Assembly (NCBI GenBank): GCA_027451885.1
Contig: DAIDHX010000177.1
Coordinates: 1-49,880, forward strand
DNA from: Planctomycetales bacterium
GTDB taxonomy: Bacteria > Planctomycetota > Planctomycetia > Isosphaerales > Isosphaeraceae
DNA: 49,880 nt
Direction: 5' to 3'
Shown: positions 10,020 through 18,680 of the stretch, one piece after another
Position numbering within the stretch: the first letter of the stretch is position 1
Layout: the number at the start of each line of letters is the position of its first letter
Program-made: the position numbers and the translations under genes
The notes under the pieces: generated by a model
What the model was told of the DNA's origin: nothing
The model's database searches: none
Seen by the model: only the letters and a program-made list of their open reading frames with translations

Positions 10020-11249
10020 ATGACAAACCCCACGCCCACCCAGCCTGCCGAGGTCGTTCCCGAGCCCGCAAAACCCGCTTCGATTCGCCTGGCCTCGATC
10101 GACGTCTATCGCGGGCTCGTGATGTTTCTCCTGTTTGGCGAAGCATTTCATTTTTGCGAGGTCGCGCGCCACGCCCCCTCCCACCAATGGCTCTGGGAAC
10201 AGCTTTGCTATCATCAGTCGCACGTGGAGTGGACCGGCTGCTCACTGCACGACATGATCCAGCCCTCGTTTTCATTCCTCGTGGGCGCAGCCCTGCCGTT
10301 TTCGCTGGTGAATCGGCGTAAAAAAGGGCAATCAAACGCCAGGACCGTCGTCCACGCGCTCTGGCGCTCGTTCATGCTCGTCTTCCTGGGGGTGTTTCTA
10401 CGCTCGCGGCACGCCCATCAAACGTACTTCACCTTCGAGGATACGCTCTCGCAGATCGGGCTGGGATATTCATTCCTGTTCCTGCTCGCCCATTTCAGCA
10501 AGAAGGTGCAATGGTCCGCACTCGGCGTGATCGTGGTGGGATACTGGGCCGCCTTCGCGCTCTATCCCGCACCCGGGCCGAACTTCGATTTCGCCGCCGT
10601 CCATGTTCCCGCGGACTGGAATCATCATCCCACCGGCTTTGCCGCCCACTGGGACAAAAACAGCAACCTCGCCTGGGCGTTCGATGTCTGGTTTCTGAAC
10701 TTATTTCCACGTGAGCATCCTTACACGGCAAACAGCGGCGGCTATCAGACGCTGAGCTTCATCCCCACGCTGGGTACGATGATCCTGGGTCTCCTGGCCG
10801 GCGGCGAGCTCGCGAGCGATCGCAAGGGCCTTGCGCGGTTTGCGCGGCTGCTGGCGGCTGGGGTGGTTCTGTTCGCGCTCGGCTGGGGCGCGGGGGAGCT
10901 CGGCGTCTGCCCGGTCGTCAAGCGCATCTGGACCCCAAGCTGGGTGCTTTATAGCGGCGGAATCTGCGTGGCAACGCTCGGCGTTTTGCATCTGGTCCTC
11001 GACGTCTGGGGTGTACGCTTCTGGGCGTTCCCGCTGCGCGTGATCGGCATGAACTCGATCGCCGCCTACTGCATGGACGGGCTCATCACCGGTTTCATCG
11101 CGGACAATCTGACCATCCACCTGGGCTCGCGGATCTACGGCGTCTTCGGCGCAGCGTATGTGCCGCTGGTCCATGGCGCCCTTGTGGTGCTCGTGCTCTG
11201 GCTCATCCTCTTCTGGATGTATCGCCGCAAGATCTTCTTGCGCATTTAA
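10020..11249 (+). CDS. DUF5009 / heparan N-acetyltransferase-like membrane acyltransferase
   Basis: 409 residues, about ten membrane helices. The opening RLASIDVYRGLVMFLLFGEA matches the Sxxx-DxxRG start of the HGSNAT/NagX/DUF5009 group, in which an integral membrane protein moves an acetyl group from acetyl-CoA to a sugar. Other supporting segments are DMIQPSFSFLVGAALPFS in helix two, a conserved FIPTLGTMILGLLAGG block, and IGMNSIAAYCMDGL near the C terminus. The N-terminal 20 residues are Pro-rich and probably cytoplasmic. The substrate is unknown; a cell-surface or exopolysaccharide sugar is a reasonable guess. Confidence 0.85.
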   Translation: MTNPTPTQPAEVVPEPAKPASIRLASIDVYRGLVMFLLFGEAFHFCEVARHAPSHQWLWEQLCYHQSHVEWTGCSLHDMIQPSFSFLVGAALPFSLVNRRKKGQSNARTVVHALWRSFMLVFLGVFLRSRHAHQTYFTFEDTLSQIGLGYSFLFLLAHFSKKVQWSALGVIVVGYWAAFALYPAPGPNFDFAAVHVPADWNHHPTGFAAHWDKNSNLAWAFDVWFLNLFPREHPYTANSGGYQTLSFIPTLGTMILGLLAGGELASDRKGLARFARLLAAGVVLFALGWGAGELGVCPVVKRIWTPSWVLYSGGICVATLGVLHLVLDVWGVRFWAFPLRVIGMNSIAAYCMDGLITGFIADNLTIHLGSRIYGVFGAAYVPLVHGALVVLVLWLILFWMYRRKIFLRI

Positions 11250-11262
11250 GTGGAGGTGCGTT

Positions 11263-14139
11263 ATGACCACGCGGCCCGCGCGTGCTCTCGCGCGCGTGTG
11301 GATCACCGTTTTGGCGGCGTTCCATGGCACAAACCGCGCGAGCTGGGGGGAGACGATTCGGCTCGACGTCACGCGCGACGCCTGGGTGTCGGGCGTCGGG
11401 CGCGAGGCCGATGGCAACAACGGCGCAGCCCCACGGCTCAAGCTGAAAAGCTACCAGGAAATGACGCTCCTCGACGTCGATCCAGCGCCGCTGCGCGGGC
11501 GGATCGTGCGGCGCGCGCGGTTGCATCTCAAAACCGTCGGCGGCGAACGGCTCTGGCGCGTGACCGTGAGCAGCGTCTCGGCGGAATGGTTCGAAGGCAA
11601 CGGGACCGGTTACGCGATCGAGCCAGGAGCCGCAACCTTCAAAAGCCGCAGGCATAACGACCTTCCCTGGTCGATCTCGGGCGGCGACCTCTGCCACGTG
11701 GTGCTGGGCAGCGGCGGCAGCCTCTGGCGCATGGCCGATGCCTCGGCTCCAGACCGCGACGGCTGGCAAACAATCGCCGTAGACCCCCTTGTGCTCGCAG
11801 CCCGCGCCGCGGGTCTGTCGAGCGGCTTTCTCATCTTCGATGACACCGGCACCGAATGGAAACGAACCGGCGATCGCTTCGATAAACACATTTTCCCCAA
11901 TCGCTTCGTTTATAGCAGGGATCAGAACCGCGCAAGCGCTCCCTATTTCACCGTCGAGCTCGGCGACCGCGATCGAACGCCCCCGGGACCTCCAACCGAG
12001 CTCAGACTCGACGCCGAAACGGCTTCGCTGCCAGGTGGCGAGGCGCTCGTGTCCTGGACCACGCCGGCAGACGCGGGACCAGCCGGCGTGATCGGATTCC
12101 TGGCCGCGCTCGACGGCCGCGCGGTTGCACACGAACTCGTCCCGCTCGCCGCGGCCAAAGGTGAACGAGTGCAAATGCACTTGCATCATCTTAAACTTGA
12201 GCCTGGGTCGGACCACCTGCTCGCAATCCGCGCGATCGACGCCGCCGGCAATCCAGGCCGCGAGACGGCGCTCGGCATCCGGGTCTCGAATCGCGCGGGG
12301 GTGAAGCTCCCCCTCAAGCTCGATCGCGCCCGGCCGGCCAGCCCGCGGCCCGCCGATCGAGCAGGTCTCGTCGCGGGCGTGATCGACGAGCTCGACAAGA
12401 TCGACCCCCGCTCCGGCAAGGTCGAGCCCGCCGAGCCGGATGATTATCTTACGAATAATCATGTGTACAATGCCGCGCAGGGCGTGATTCGGCTTGCCGC
12501 CGCGCGGGGAGAAGCGGCCGCCTTCCAGGTCGTGCTCAGAAAAGGAGCGCAGGCGCCGCGGGCGGAGGTCGCGTTCGAGACAGCGGGCGCGTCCGGAATC
12601 ACGGCGAGTCTCGGCCGCCTGGCGCTGGTGAACACGCCCAGGGGCACGTTCCCTGATCCGGTGATCCCCTGGGGCCAGAATGATCCGCTCGCGGACGATC
12701 CCGCGATTCGCTACATCGGGCTTCACGTCGAATTTCAGATTCCCCACGGCATCCGCGCGGGGAAACGGCGGGCGACACTGCGGCTCACCGAGAGCCAAAC
12801 GCCGCCCGTCGAGCTTCCCATCGAGCTCGACGTGCTCGACTTCGACCTGCCCGACGCGCTCTCGTTCGTGCCGGAGATGAACTGCTACGGGTTGCCCGAA
12901 AACGAGCGCGACTACTATCGCCTGGCCCATCGCCATCGTACCGCCCTCAACCGTGTACCATACTCCCAGCGCGGGCAAGTGACGCCCGGGTGCGCGCCGG
13001 AGTGGAATCCCAAAACCCGCAAGCTCGACTGGACGCGCTGGGATCGCCGCTTTGGTCCGCTTCTCGACGGATCGGCCTTCGCGGACCTGCCGCGCAAGCA
13101 AGTCCCTGTCGACATCTTCTATCTGCCGCTGCATGAAAACTGGCCCACGCCGTTCGATTCAAACTACAAGGGGGGCGTCTGGGCCGACGAATGCTTGCCT
13201 CGATCCTACTTCGAAACATTCACGTATGTGACAAAAGCGATGGATGAGCACTTCGCCCGGCAAGGCTGGAATCGCACGCTGTTCGAGGGCTTTCTCAACA
13301 ACAAGAACAATTTCAAGGAGCCTGGCTGGTCGAGAGGATCGTCGATCTGGCTGCTGGACGAGCCGGGGGATTTCCAGGACTTCTGGGCACTTCGCGTCTT
13401 CGGCGGAGCGTTTCAGAACGGGATCGGCAAGGCTGGCGGCCGTGGCCCGCGGATGGTCTTCCGCGCGGATATCTCACGGCCGATGTGGCAGCGCGACGCG
13501 CTCGACGGCCTGCTCGACGTGCTCGTGGTCTCAAGCGCGATGCGCGAGTATCCTCAGCTTGTCTTCGAGCGCAAACGGCGCTATAACCAGATCGTCTTCG
13601 AATACGGCACCTCGGCCGCGGTGGAAGGCTCGGCGTATCAGCCCGTTGCCTGGTGTCTTGATGTGTTCACGCGAGGGGCTGATGGTGTGGTTCCCTGGCA
13701 GACGATCGGGACCGGCGAATCGTGGCAAAAAGGGGATACGCTTTCGCTTTTGTATCCACCGCGGCCGGGGGATCGGTCGCCGTTGCCTGTACCCTCGCTG
13801 AGACTCAAGGCGTACCGCCGCGGCCAGCAGGATGTGGAGTATCTCGCCCTGTTCGCCGCGGTTGGCCGCCATCCCCGCTGGGCGCTCCGTGAGGTCGTGG
13901 AATCCGCGCTCGGCGGCATGGGCAAACGCACAGGCACAGGCGCAGCCGGTGAGGACGCCGGCCGAATCGAATACGCCGCGGTACGGCCTGGCAACCTCCA
14001 TGCGCTGCGGCAAGCCCTGGCGGCCGAGCTTGCCGCAAAAACCCAGGCAACAGCCCGCCCCACCTCGGTCGTCGAGATCCAGAGTCGGCGAATCCCCGCA
14101 CGCCCCGCACGCGTCGGCGACCGCGATTTCCCCAGGTAA
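11263..14139 (+). CDS. Secreted DUF4091 domain protein (glycoside-hydrolase-like)
   Basis: 958 residues from the ATG at 11263, which has GGAGG (11252-11256) in front and a short hydrophobic export signal (ARVWITVLAAF). Residues about 30-240 look like a beta-sandwich (TRDAWVS...DGWQTIAVDPL), followed by an Fn3-like segment (GPPTELRLDAETASLPGG). The large C-terminal part (about 480-930) is DUF4091-like: DLPDALSFVPEMNCYGL, IWLLDEPGDFQDFW and RLKAYRRGQQDVEYLALFA. DUF4091 proteins are thought to be glycoside-hydrolase relatives. The acidic pair in LLDEPGD is the best candidate for an active site, but this is inference. Confidence 0.85.
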   Translation: MTTRPARALARVWITVLAAFHGTNRASWGETIRLDVTRDAWVSGVGREADGNNGAAPRLKLKSYQEMTLLDVDPAPLRGRIVRRARLHLKTVGGERLWRVTVSSVSAEWFEGNGTGYAIEPGAATFKSRRHNDLPWSISGGDLCHVVLGSGGSLWRMADASAPDRDGWQTIAVDPLVLAARAAGLSSGFLIFDDTGTEWKRTGDRFDKHIFPNRFVYSRDQNRASAPYFTVELGDRDRTPPGPPTELRLDAETASLPGGEALVSWTTPADAGPAGVIGFLAALDGRAVAHELVPLAAAKGERVQMHLHHLKLEPGSDHLLAIRAIDAAGNPGRETALGIRVSNRAGVKLPLKLDRARPASPRPADRAGLVAGVIDELDKIDPRSGKVEPAEPDDYLTNNHVYNAAQGVIRLAAARGEAAAFQVVLRKGAQAPRAEVAFETAGASGITASLGRLALVNTPRGTFPDPVIPWGQNDPLADDPAIRYIGLHVEFQIPHGIRAGKRRATLRLTESQTPPVELPIELDVLDFDLPDALSFVPEMNCYGLPENERDYYRLAHRHRTALNRVPYSQRGQVTPGCAPEWNPKTRKLDWTRWDRRFGPLLDGSAFADLPRKQVPVDIFYLPLHENWPTPFDSNYKGGVWADECLPRSYFETFTYVTKAMDEHFARQGWNRTLFEGFLNNKNNFKEPGWSRGSSIWLLDEPGDFQDFWALRVFGGAFQNGIGKAGGRGPRMVFRADISRPMWQRDALDGLLDVLVVSSAMREYPQLVFERKRRYNQIVFEYGTSAAVEGSAYQPVAWCLDVFTRGADGVVPWQTIGTGESWQKGDTLSLLYPPRPGDRSPLPVPSLRLKAYRRGQQDVEYLALFAAVGRHPRWALREVVESALGGMGKRTGTGAAGEDAGRIEYAAVRPGNLHALRQALAAELAAKTQATARPTSVVEIQSRRIPARPARVGDRDFPR

Positions 14140-14241
14140 AAAAAAGATCATGAAGTCCTGGTCGTCCCTTGCACGCTCGGTCGCTATCATAATCCCGTCT
14201 CGAGATTCTCAATCAGCCAGGTCCACCGAGGATTCCCATTC

Positions 14242-14889
14242 ATGAGTCGTGTTGTGAACGCATGTTCTAGATTAGGTTGCCTTGCCGCTGGGCTGTTGCT
14301 CTTTGCGGCAGGCTGTGCGGAAGAGGCTGACAATCCCAACCCCGGTCCGGCGGCGAAAGCCGGTCCTGCCGGCCCCGGTCCTGGTGGACCTGGCATGGGC
14401 GGGCCTGGCGGCGGACGGGCGCGGTCGCCGATGCGTGAAGCAATGGAGAAGATTGGGCGCGGGCCAACCGCGCTCACACCGACCATCGGCAAGGCACTCG
14501 AGGCGGCAAGCCCCGACTGGGCGTCGATCCAGGGCCAGACCAAGGAATACGCCAGGCTGGCCGCGACGCTCGGCGAGTCCAAGCCGCCGCGCGGGGATGA
14601 ACAATCGTGGACCAGGCTCTCGGCGGCGTTTCTGGCCTCCGCCCAGGCACTCGACAAGGCCGCGGTCGCCAAGGACAAGGCCGCGGCACTCGAGGCCCAT
14701 GGCAAGCTCGCCGGATCCTGCAAGGAATGCCATGGCCAGCACCGAATGATGGGTCGCGGTCCCGGCGGCCCTCAGCGCGGGGGCCGCGCTGCTCCACCGC
14801 CCGGCGTGCTTCCCCCCGATGGACCTGCACCCAGCGGACCTGCCGGAGCCGCAGCACCACAGCCTGGCGGTCCCGCACCCAAGGGCTAA
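14242..14889 (+). CDS. Lipoprotein with cytochrome c'-like domain
   Basis: 215 residues. A lipoprotein signal ends at FAAGC with acylated Cys25, then a Gly/Pro/Ala-rich linker (about 35-65). The helical domain (about 70-170) ends with the single haem-binding motif CKECH at 160-164, the C-terminal position found in cytochrome c'. A second Gly/Pro-rich tail follows (about 170-215, PPPGVLPPDGPAPSGP). The protein is probably anchored to a membrane outside the cytoplasm and carries one covalent haem; electron transfer or gas binding is likely. The low-complexity arms on both sides of the domain are unusual. A hairpin terminator candidate follows at 14959. Confidence 0.8.
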   Translation: MSRVVNACSRLGCLAAGLLLFAAGCAEEADNPNPGPAAKAGPAGPGPGGPGMGGPGGGRARSPMREAMEKIGRGPTALTPTIGKALEAASPDWASIQGQTKEYARLAATLGESKPPRGDEQSWTRLSAAFLASAQALDKAAVAKDKAAALEAHGKLAGSCKECHGQHRMMGRGPGGPQRGGRAAPPPGVLPPDGPAPSGPAGAAAPQPGGPAPKG

Positions 14890-14958
14890 GAGGCGGCTGT
14901 TTCTTCTCATAAACGGCACGACATGGCAGGGCCAGATCGGCTAAAGTAGGGGCGTTCA

Positions 14959-14990
14959 GGGCCCGGCACACGCGGGCCCGTTTCCTGTTG
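14959..14990 (+). terminator. Hairpin with short T-rich tail
   Basis: GGGCCCG and CGGGCCC (14959-14965 and 14973-14979) form a perfect 7-bp stem with a 7-base loop, followed by GTTTCCTGTT. It lies between the cytochrome gene and the redox-protein gene and could terminate the former. The T tail is weak, so an attenuator-like leader for the latter is also possible. Confidence 0.45.
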
Positions 14991-15013
14991 TTCGCTGCAA
15001 GAGGAGCCCGATC

Positions 15014-15592
15014 ATGGCCCTGACCCCATCCACCATGCTCCCGCTCGGCACGCCCGCGCCTGACTTCACACTGCCTGAGGTCTCCACGGGCGAGCCTGTC
15101 TCGCTCGATGCCGCCGCGAACGCACCTGCAACGCTTGTTATGTTCATCTGTAATCATTGTCCATATGTTAAGCACGTGCGGGCGGAAATCGCCCGGCTGG
15201 GGCGCGACTACCAGCAGAAGGGAGTGGCCGTGTTCGCCATCAGCGCGAACGACGTGATCACCCATCCCGATGACAGCCCTGAAAAGATGAAGCTCGAAAA
15301 GGCTTCGGCCGGCTATACGTTCCCGTATCTGTACGACGAGACTCAGGAAGTCGCCCGCGCGTATCACGCGGCCTGCACGCCCGACTTTTTCGTGTTTGAT
15401 GGCAACCGGTTGCTCGTGTATCGCGGCCAGCTTGATTCCAGCCGGCCCGGCAACGGCCTGGTTGTTGACGGCAAGGATCTCCGCGCTGCGCTTGATGCGG
15501 TGCTCGAGGGCAAGGCCCCCGCGATCGATCAGCGCCCGAGCATCGGTTGCAACATCAAATGGAAGCCGGGCCGGGCGCCTGCACATACCTGA
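15014..15592 (+). CDS. Thioredoxin-fold redox protein (AhpC/TSA-redoxin type)
   Basis: 192 residues, with GAGGAG 7 bases before the ATG. The opening LGTPAPDFTLPEVSTGE is the standard AhpC/TSA-redoxin start; the active-site motif ICNHCPYVK gives Cys46 and Cys49 at the end of the first central strand. Later CTPDFFVFDGNRLLVYRGQLD carries the cis-Pro loop. No signal peptide is present, so it is cytoplasmic. It is probably a thiol-disulfide exchange protein or peroxiredoxin relative. Its stop codon lies 9 bp from the stop of the first gene of the phage block on the other strand. Confidence 0.9.
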   Translation: MALTPSTMLPLGTPAPDFTLPEVSTGEPVSLDAAANAPATLVMFICNHCPYVKHVRAEIARLGRDYQQKGVAVFAISANDVITHPDDSPEKMKLEKASAGYTFPYLYDETQEVARAYHAACTPDFFVFDGNRLLVYRGQLDSSRPGNGLVVDGKDLRAALDAVLEGKAPAIDQRPSIGCNIKWKPGRAPAHT

Positions 15593-15601
15593 GCGCCTGG
15601 C

Positions 15602-17683
15602 TCAGCCGTGCTCGGCATCGGGATCCGGATCGAGCGGGGTCCGCAGCCGCAGCCCCTGGTAAAGGCGCACGCGGCCTTCCGGCGTGCGCGGGCGCGTGGT
15701 GACAAGGCCCGGAATCGCGGCGTGCAGGTCGCGCCCGAAGGAATGCTCGTCGCCCACGGCGTCGCGCCCGTGCTCGTGGCACCACGACCGCCAGGCTTCA
15801 TAGAGCGAGGCAACCGCGCACGACGCGTCAGGTTCTTGCACGCAGCGCTCGCGCAGGAAGGCCGCGATCGGGCTCGCCAGCTCGTCCATCGTGGCCACCA
15901 GCTCCCTCGCCGATCTGGGCTGGGTAAATCGCCCGCGGCGGTTCAGCCGCTCCCAACCCGCGATCGCCCACCGCAAGATGCCGGGGAGCTCGGCATGCAG
16001 CCGATCGAGCAACCCCAGGTCCTCACGCCCGTAAAATGATTGCGTAAATCGTAATATGATCAAACGTCCGGCAAGTGCGCCCGAGACGTCGCGCAGCCGC
16101 GGCAGCTCGTTCGAGATCAAGACGAAGCGAGTAGGGAGCTTGCCGGTCCAGGCGGGAAGGTGCTTGCGGTCGATCGTCTGGTCGTCCTCGCCCGAAATCG
16201 AGAGCAGGCATTCCACGATCGCGGCGTTATCCGGCCGGCTGGAGAGCCGGGCGTCGGGAAACACCGCGATCGGCTTGCCAATCAAAGGGGCAAGGCCGAA
16301 TGGCCGGGCCAGTGTTCCGAGCGTGGGGTTGACCACCGTGCTCTCACCCGCGAGCGCCTTGAGAATCCGCGCGATCGTGCCGCGCCCCGAACGCTTGGGA
16401 CCCACCATCATCAGGATCTTCTGCTGCCGCGTATCGGGCGTGAGCAGGTAGCCGAACCACTCCTGCAAACACTGGACGCTTTCGGAATCGTTGGGCCAGA
16501 TCTGCGCGAGAAAGTTCAGCCATGCGGCGGGCTCGGGGGCGTGGTCGTCAAAATCGTAGTCGAGTGCGAAGGCGTTGAAGAAGTTGGGCGTCGGCGGCTG
16601 GCGGCGGATTGTGCCAGCCATGAGCGAGGGCAAGTGGATGAGCGCATTCCGCGCGGGGAGAACATCAACCGCGGCCCAGCCAGGTGAGTCGTTCTCAAAA
16701 GCGCCTGCCGCCAGGTCGGGGCGTGCGGCCAGCCAGGCTGGTTGCGACGGCACCTCACGCACCGAGACCATCACCAGGCTCGCAAGTGCCTGAATCACAT
16801 CGCTCACGAGCCGCGCGGAAACCGGGATCGGGCGCGGCGGCGGCCCCGGCTTCGGTCGCGCGGCGGCGTCTTCCAGCGCACGGCGATACACACGATCAAA
16901 TTCCCGCGCAAGCGCGCGTGTGGCCCGAGCCCGAATCTCGCCGGAGGGAACCGCGTGATACGCCGCGCCATCCCATACATGAAATTCATCCCGCCAGTAA
17001 CGGAGCCCAAGCGATCCCGTAAACAGGAATTCCTGTTCCAGGATCAGTGCCGCGAGCCGGTGTGGATTGGTTTCCGCGCCGGGGGGGATATCCGGCTGGG
17101 TCGGGGCGCGTGCCGCATCCTCGGTTCCTGAAGGCTGACCAGCCTCGCCAGGACGCTCGGACCGAGCCTTTGGCGCGTCCGCTTGCCCCGCCTGGAGCAA
17201 CCACCCCCTCGGCTTGCGACCGGGATCGCGCGCTGCGTCCGCCAGCTTGTGTTCGAGCTCCGCCTTCGACCACGGTGGTTGGCAGGCCTGATTCCAGTCC
17301 TCCAAAATCGGGCGGGCCTCATCGATCGAAAGATCAAATCCCTGCACCAGGATGCAGGCCGCCTGATAGGTGCGATTGTGCCCGCGCTCGCCGGAAACCG
17401 CCGGCGGCAGCTTGGCGAGATACGCCGCCGCGCGCCGCGCCCGGTCCGTGCCTCGCTCGTGATCAGACCCGGTCCGACTTCGGTGCCGCGCGACTCGATT
17501 GCGCGGTTCGGGCGGCTGGACGCCAGGTCCCCGGCTGCGATCCGCGGTGGGTGCGAAGCTCGAGTCTCCAGCTCGCGGCCTGTGCTCCAGCCAGGAGTGC
17601 AAATCGACACCGGGCGGAAATCCATCAGGTTGCAGGCTGGATCCAGGCACGAGTGAATCCGGATCCATGGGCGAGTATTCCAT
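15602..17683 (-). CDS. D5-like SF3 helicase / phage primase-associated ATPase
   Basis: 693 residues from the ATG at 17683 (a GTG at 17725 would add 14). Residues about 95-175 resemble a primase C-terminal (PriCT) helical domain, DLSIDEARPILEDWNQ. The ATPase domain covers about 390-600: P-loop GPKRSGRGTIARIL around 427, IAVFPDARL as Walker B-like strand, and FVLISNELPRLRD as the polar sensor strand typical of D5 helicases. A C-terminal winged-helix segment follows (FLRERCVQEPDASCAVASLY). The usual Walker A lysine is Arg434, seen directly in the codon CGC. It would unwind DNA at the phage replication fork, working with the separate primase-polymerase encoded just upstream. Confidence 0.88.
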   Translation of the reverse strand: MEYSPMDPDSLVPGSSLQPDGFPPGVDLHSWLEHRPRAGDSSFAPTADRSRGPGVQPPEPRNRVARHRSRTGSDHERGTDRARRAAAYLAKLPPAVSGERGHNRTYQAACILVQGFDLSIDEARPILEDWNQACQPPWSKAELEHKLADAARDPGRKPRGWLLQAGQADAPKARSERPGEAGQPSGTEDAARAPTQPDIPPGAETNPHRLAALILEQEFLFTGSLGLRYWRDEFHVWDGAAYHAVPSGEIRARATRALAREFDRVYRRALEDAAARPKPGPPPRPIPVSARLVSDVIQALASLVMVSVREVPSQPAWLAARPDLAAGAFENDSPGWAAVDVLPARNALIHLPSLMAGTIRRQPPTPNFFNAFALDYDFDDHAPEPAAWLNFLAQIWPNDSESVQCLQEWFGYLLTPDTRQQKILMMVGPKRSGRGTIARILKALAGESTVVNPTLGTLARPFGLAPLIGKPIAVFPDARLSSRPDNAAIVECLLSISGEDDQTIDRKHLPAWTGKLPTRFVLISNELPRLRDVSGALAGRLIILRFTQSFYGREDLGLLDRLHAELPGILRWAIAGWERLNRRGRFTQPRSARELVATMDELASPIAAFLRERCVQEPDASCAVASLYEAWRSWCHEHGRDAVGDEHSFGRDLHAAIPGLVTTRPRTPEGRVRLYQGLRLRTPLDPDPDAEHG

Positions 17684-17783
17684 GATCCAGATTCCGCCCC
17701 TTGATCGCTCTGACGCGCGGCTCACGAGAGGCGAGCCTGCGCTTGGAGTCCACCGATCACCGACCGAGCGACCCGCTCATCGA

Positions 17784-18626
17784 TCAACCACGGGAAGCAA
17801 CGAGCTCCTCGCGGCTGCTGGCATGGCTTCTGGCCAGCGATCGCTCCAACTTCGCCCCGATCCCCAGCAAGGTCGCCCTGCGCCAGGGACGCTCCGGCCG
17901 ATTCGATCCCTTCGCCTTCCAGCATCCCGGCAAGCCAATCAAACGCGCAGGATTGGCTGTGGCTACGTCCACCCGAACGGTGTTGTCGCTGTAGAGGCTC
18001 GCGAATTCGCTTGTGGTCCTGCGCACGAGCTCGCGATGGCTTGCATCATTGGGATAGTCCGGCAGGCGGACGAGAATCCAGGATCCGTTGCCGGAGCTTC
18101 CCCACGCGGCCCAGTTTGTAAAAAGGGGATGGTCGTGCAAAATGGCGTCGCGGCGGCTGGCGGCGGCCTCGGCCTCGGCGTCGGTCGCGCTTGTGTCCGG
18201 CGGGCGCTCGGGATCGATGTCGAGGTAGAGCCAGGAAATGGCCTCCACATCGTCATCGCGGGTCGCGTGCCGGGTTCGCGCAAGCGCGTTGTACGACCGG
18301 GCGAGCAGGTCCCGTTTGATGGGATTGATGCTCACATAGGCGGATACTCCCTCGAGCCGGCGCACTTCCGTGAGCAGGGGCGTTGCGTCGTCGAACCAGC
18401 CGGCGAGCGTTGCTCCCTCGAATCCCGGCCCGAGGCCCAGGTCACGGCCGCGGCGTATCCGCCCCTTGCGGTCGCACGCCGCCTTCAGCACCCGCAGCTC
18501 GACACAGCCGCTGCCTGCACCAAGGAGCAGGTCGAGAAACCGCCGCACGGTCGCGTGATCGACCGGGTACTCCACCCCAGGCGCTTGGATCTCACGCGCA
18601 TCGCTTGCACCAGTGCCGGGTCGCAT
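17784..18626 (-). CDS. Primase-polymerase (AEP) domain protein
   Basis: 280 residues from the ATG at 18626 with GGGAG upstream. The archaeo-eukaryotic primase pattern is visible: SWLYLDIDP with metal-binding Asp136 and Asp138, a GSSGNGSW segment at about 177-183 where the nucleotide-binding motif normally reads GNGxH, and RVDVATANPARLIGLPG, which holds the third acidic residue and the conserved NPxR stretch. The expected histidine is Trp183. Prim-pol domains are often fused to the D5 helicase; here the two are separate genes 100 bp apart. Its likely job is primer synthesis for phage DNA replication, if the altered active site still works. Confidence 0.75.
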   Translation of the reverse strand: MRPGTGASDAREIQAPGVEYPVDHATVRRFLDLLLGAGSGCVELRVLKAACDRKGRIRRGRDLGLGPGFEGATLAGWFDDATPLLTEVRRLEGVSAYVSINPIKRDLLARSYNALARTRHATRDDDVEAISWLYLDIDPERPPDTSATDAEAEAAASRRDAILHDHPLFTNWAAWGSSGNGSWILVRLPDYPNDASHRELVRRTTSEFASLYSDNTVRVDVATANPARLIGLPGCWKAKGSNRPERPWRRATLLGIGAKLERSLARSHASSREELVASRG

Positions 18627-18680
18627 CACACGGTCTCCCGTAAAAGCAGGAACCCTTTCTCAGAATCCCATGCGAGAGTG

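Noticed and set aside
11203-13134. 643-codon open frame antisense to the DUF4091 gene
   Set aside because: Arg/Glu/His-rich shadow with no motif; the plus-strand gene is well supported.
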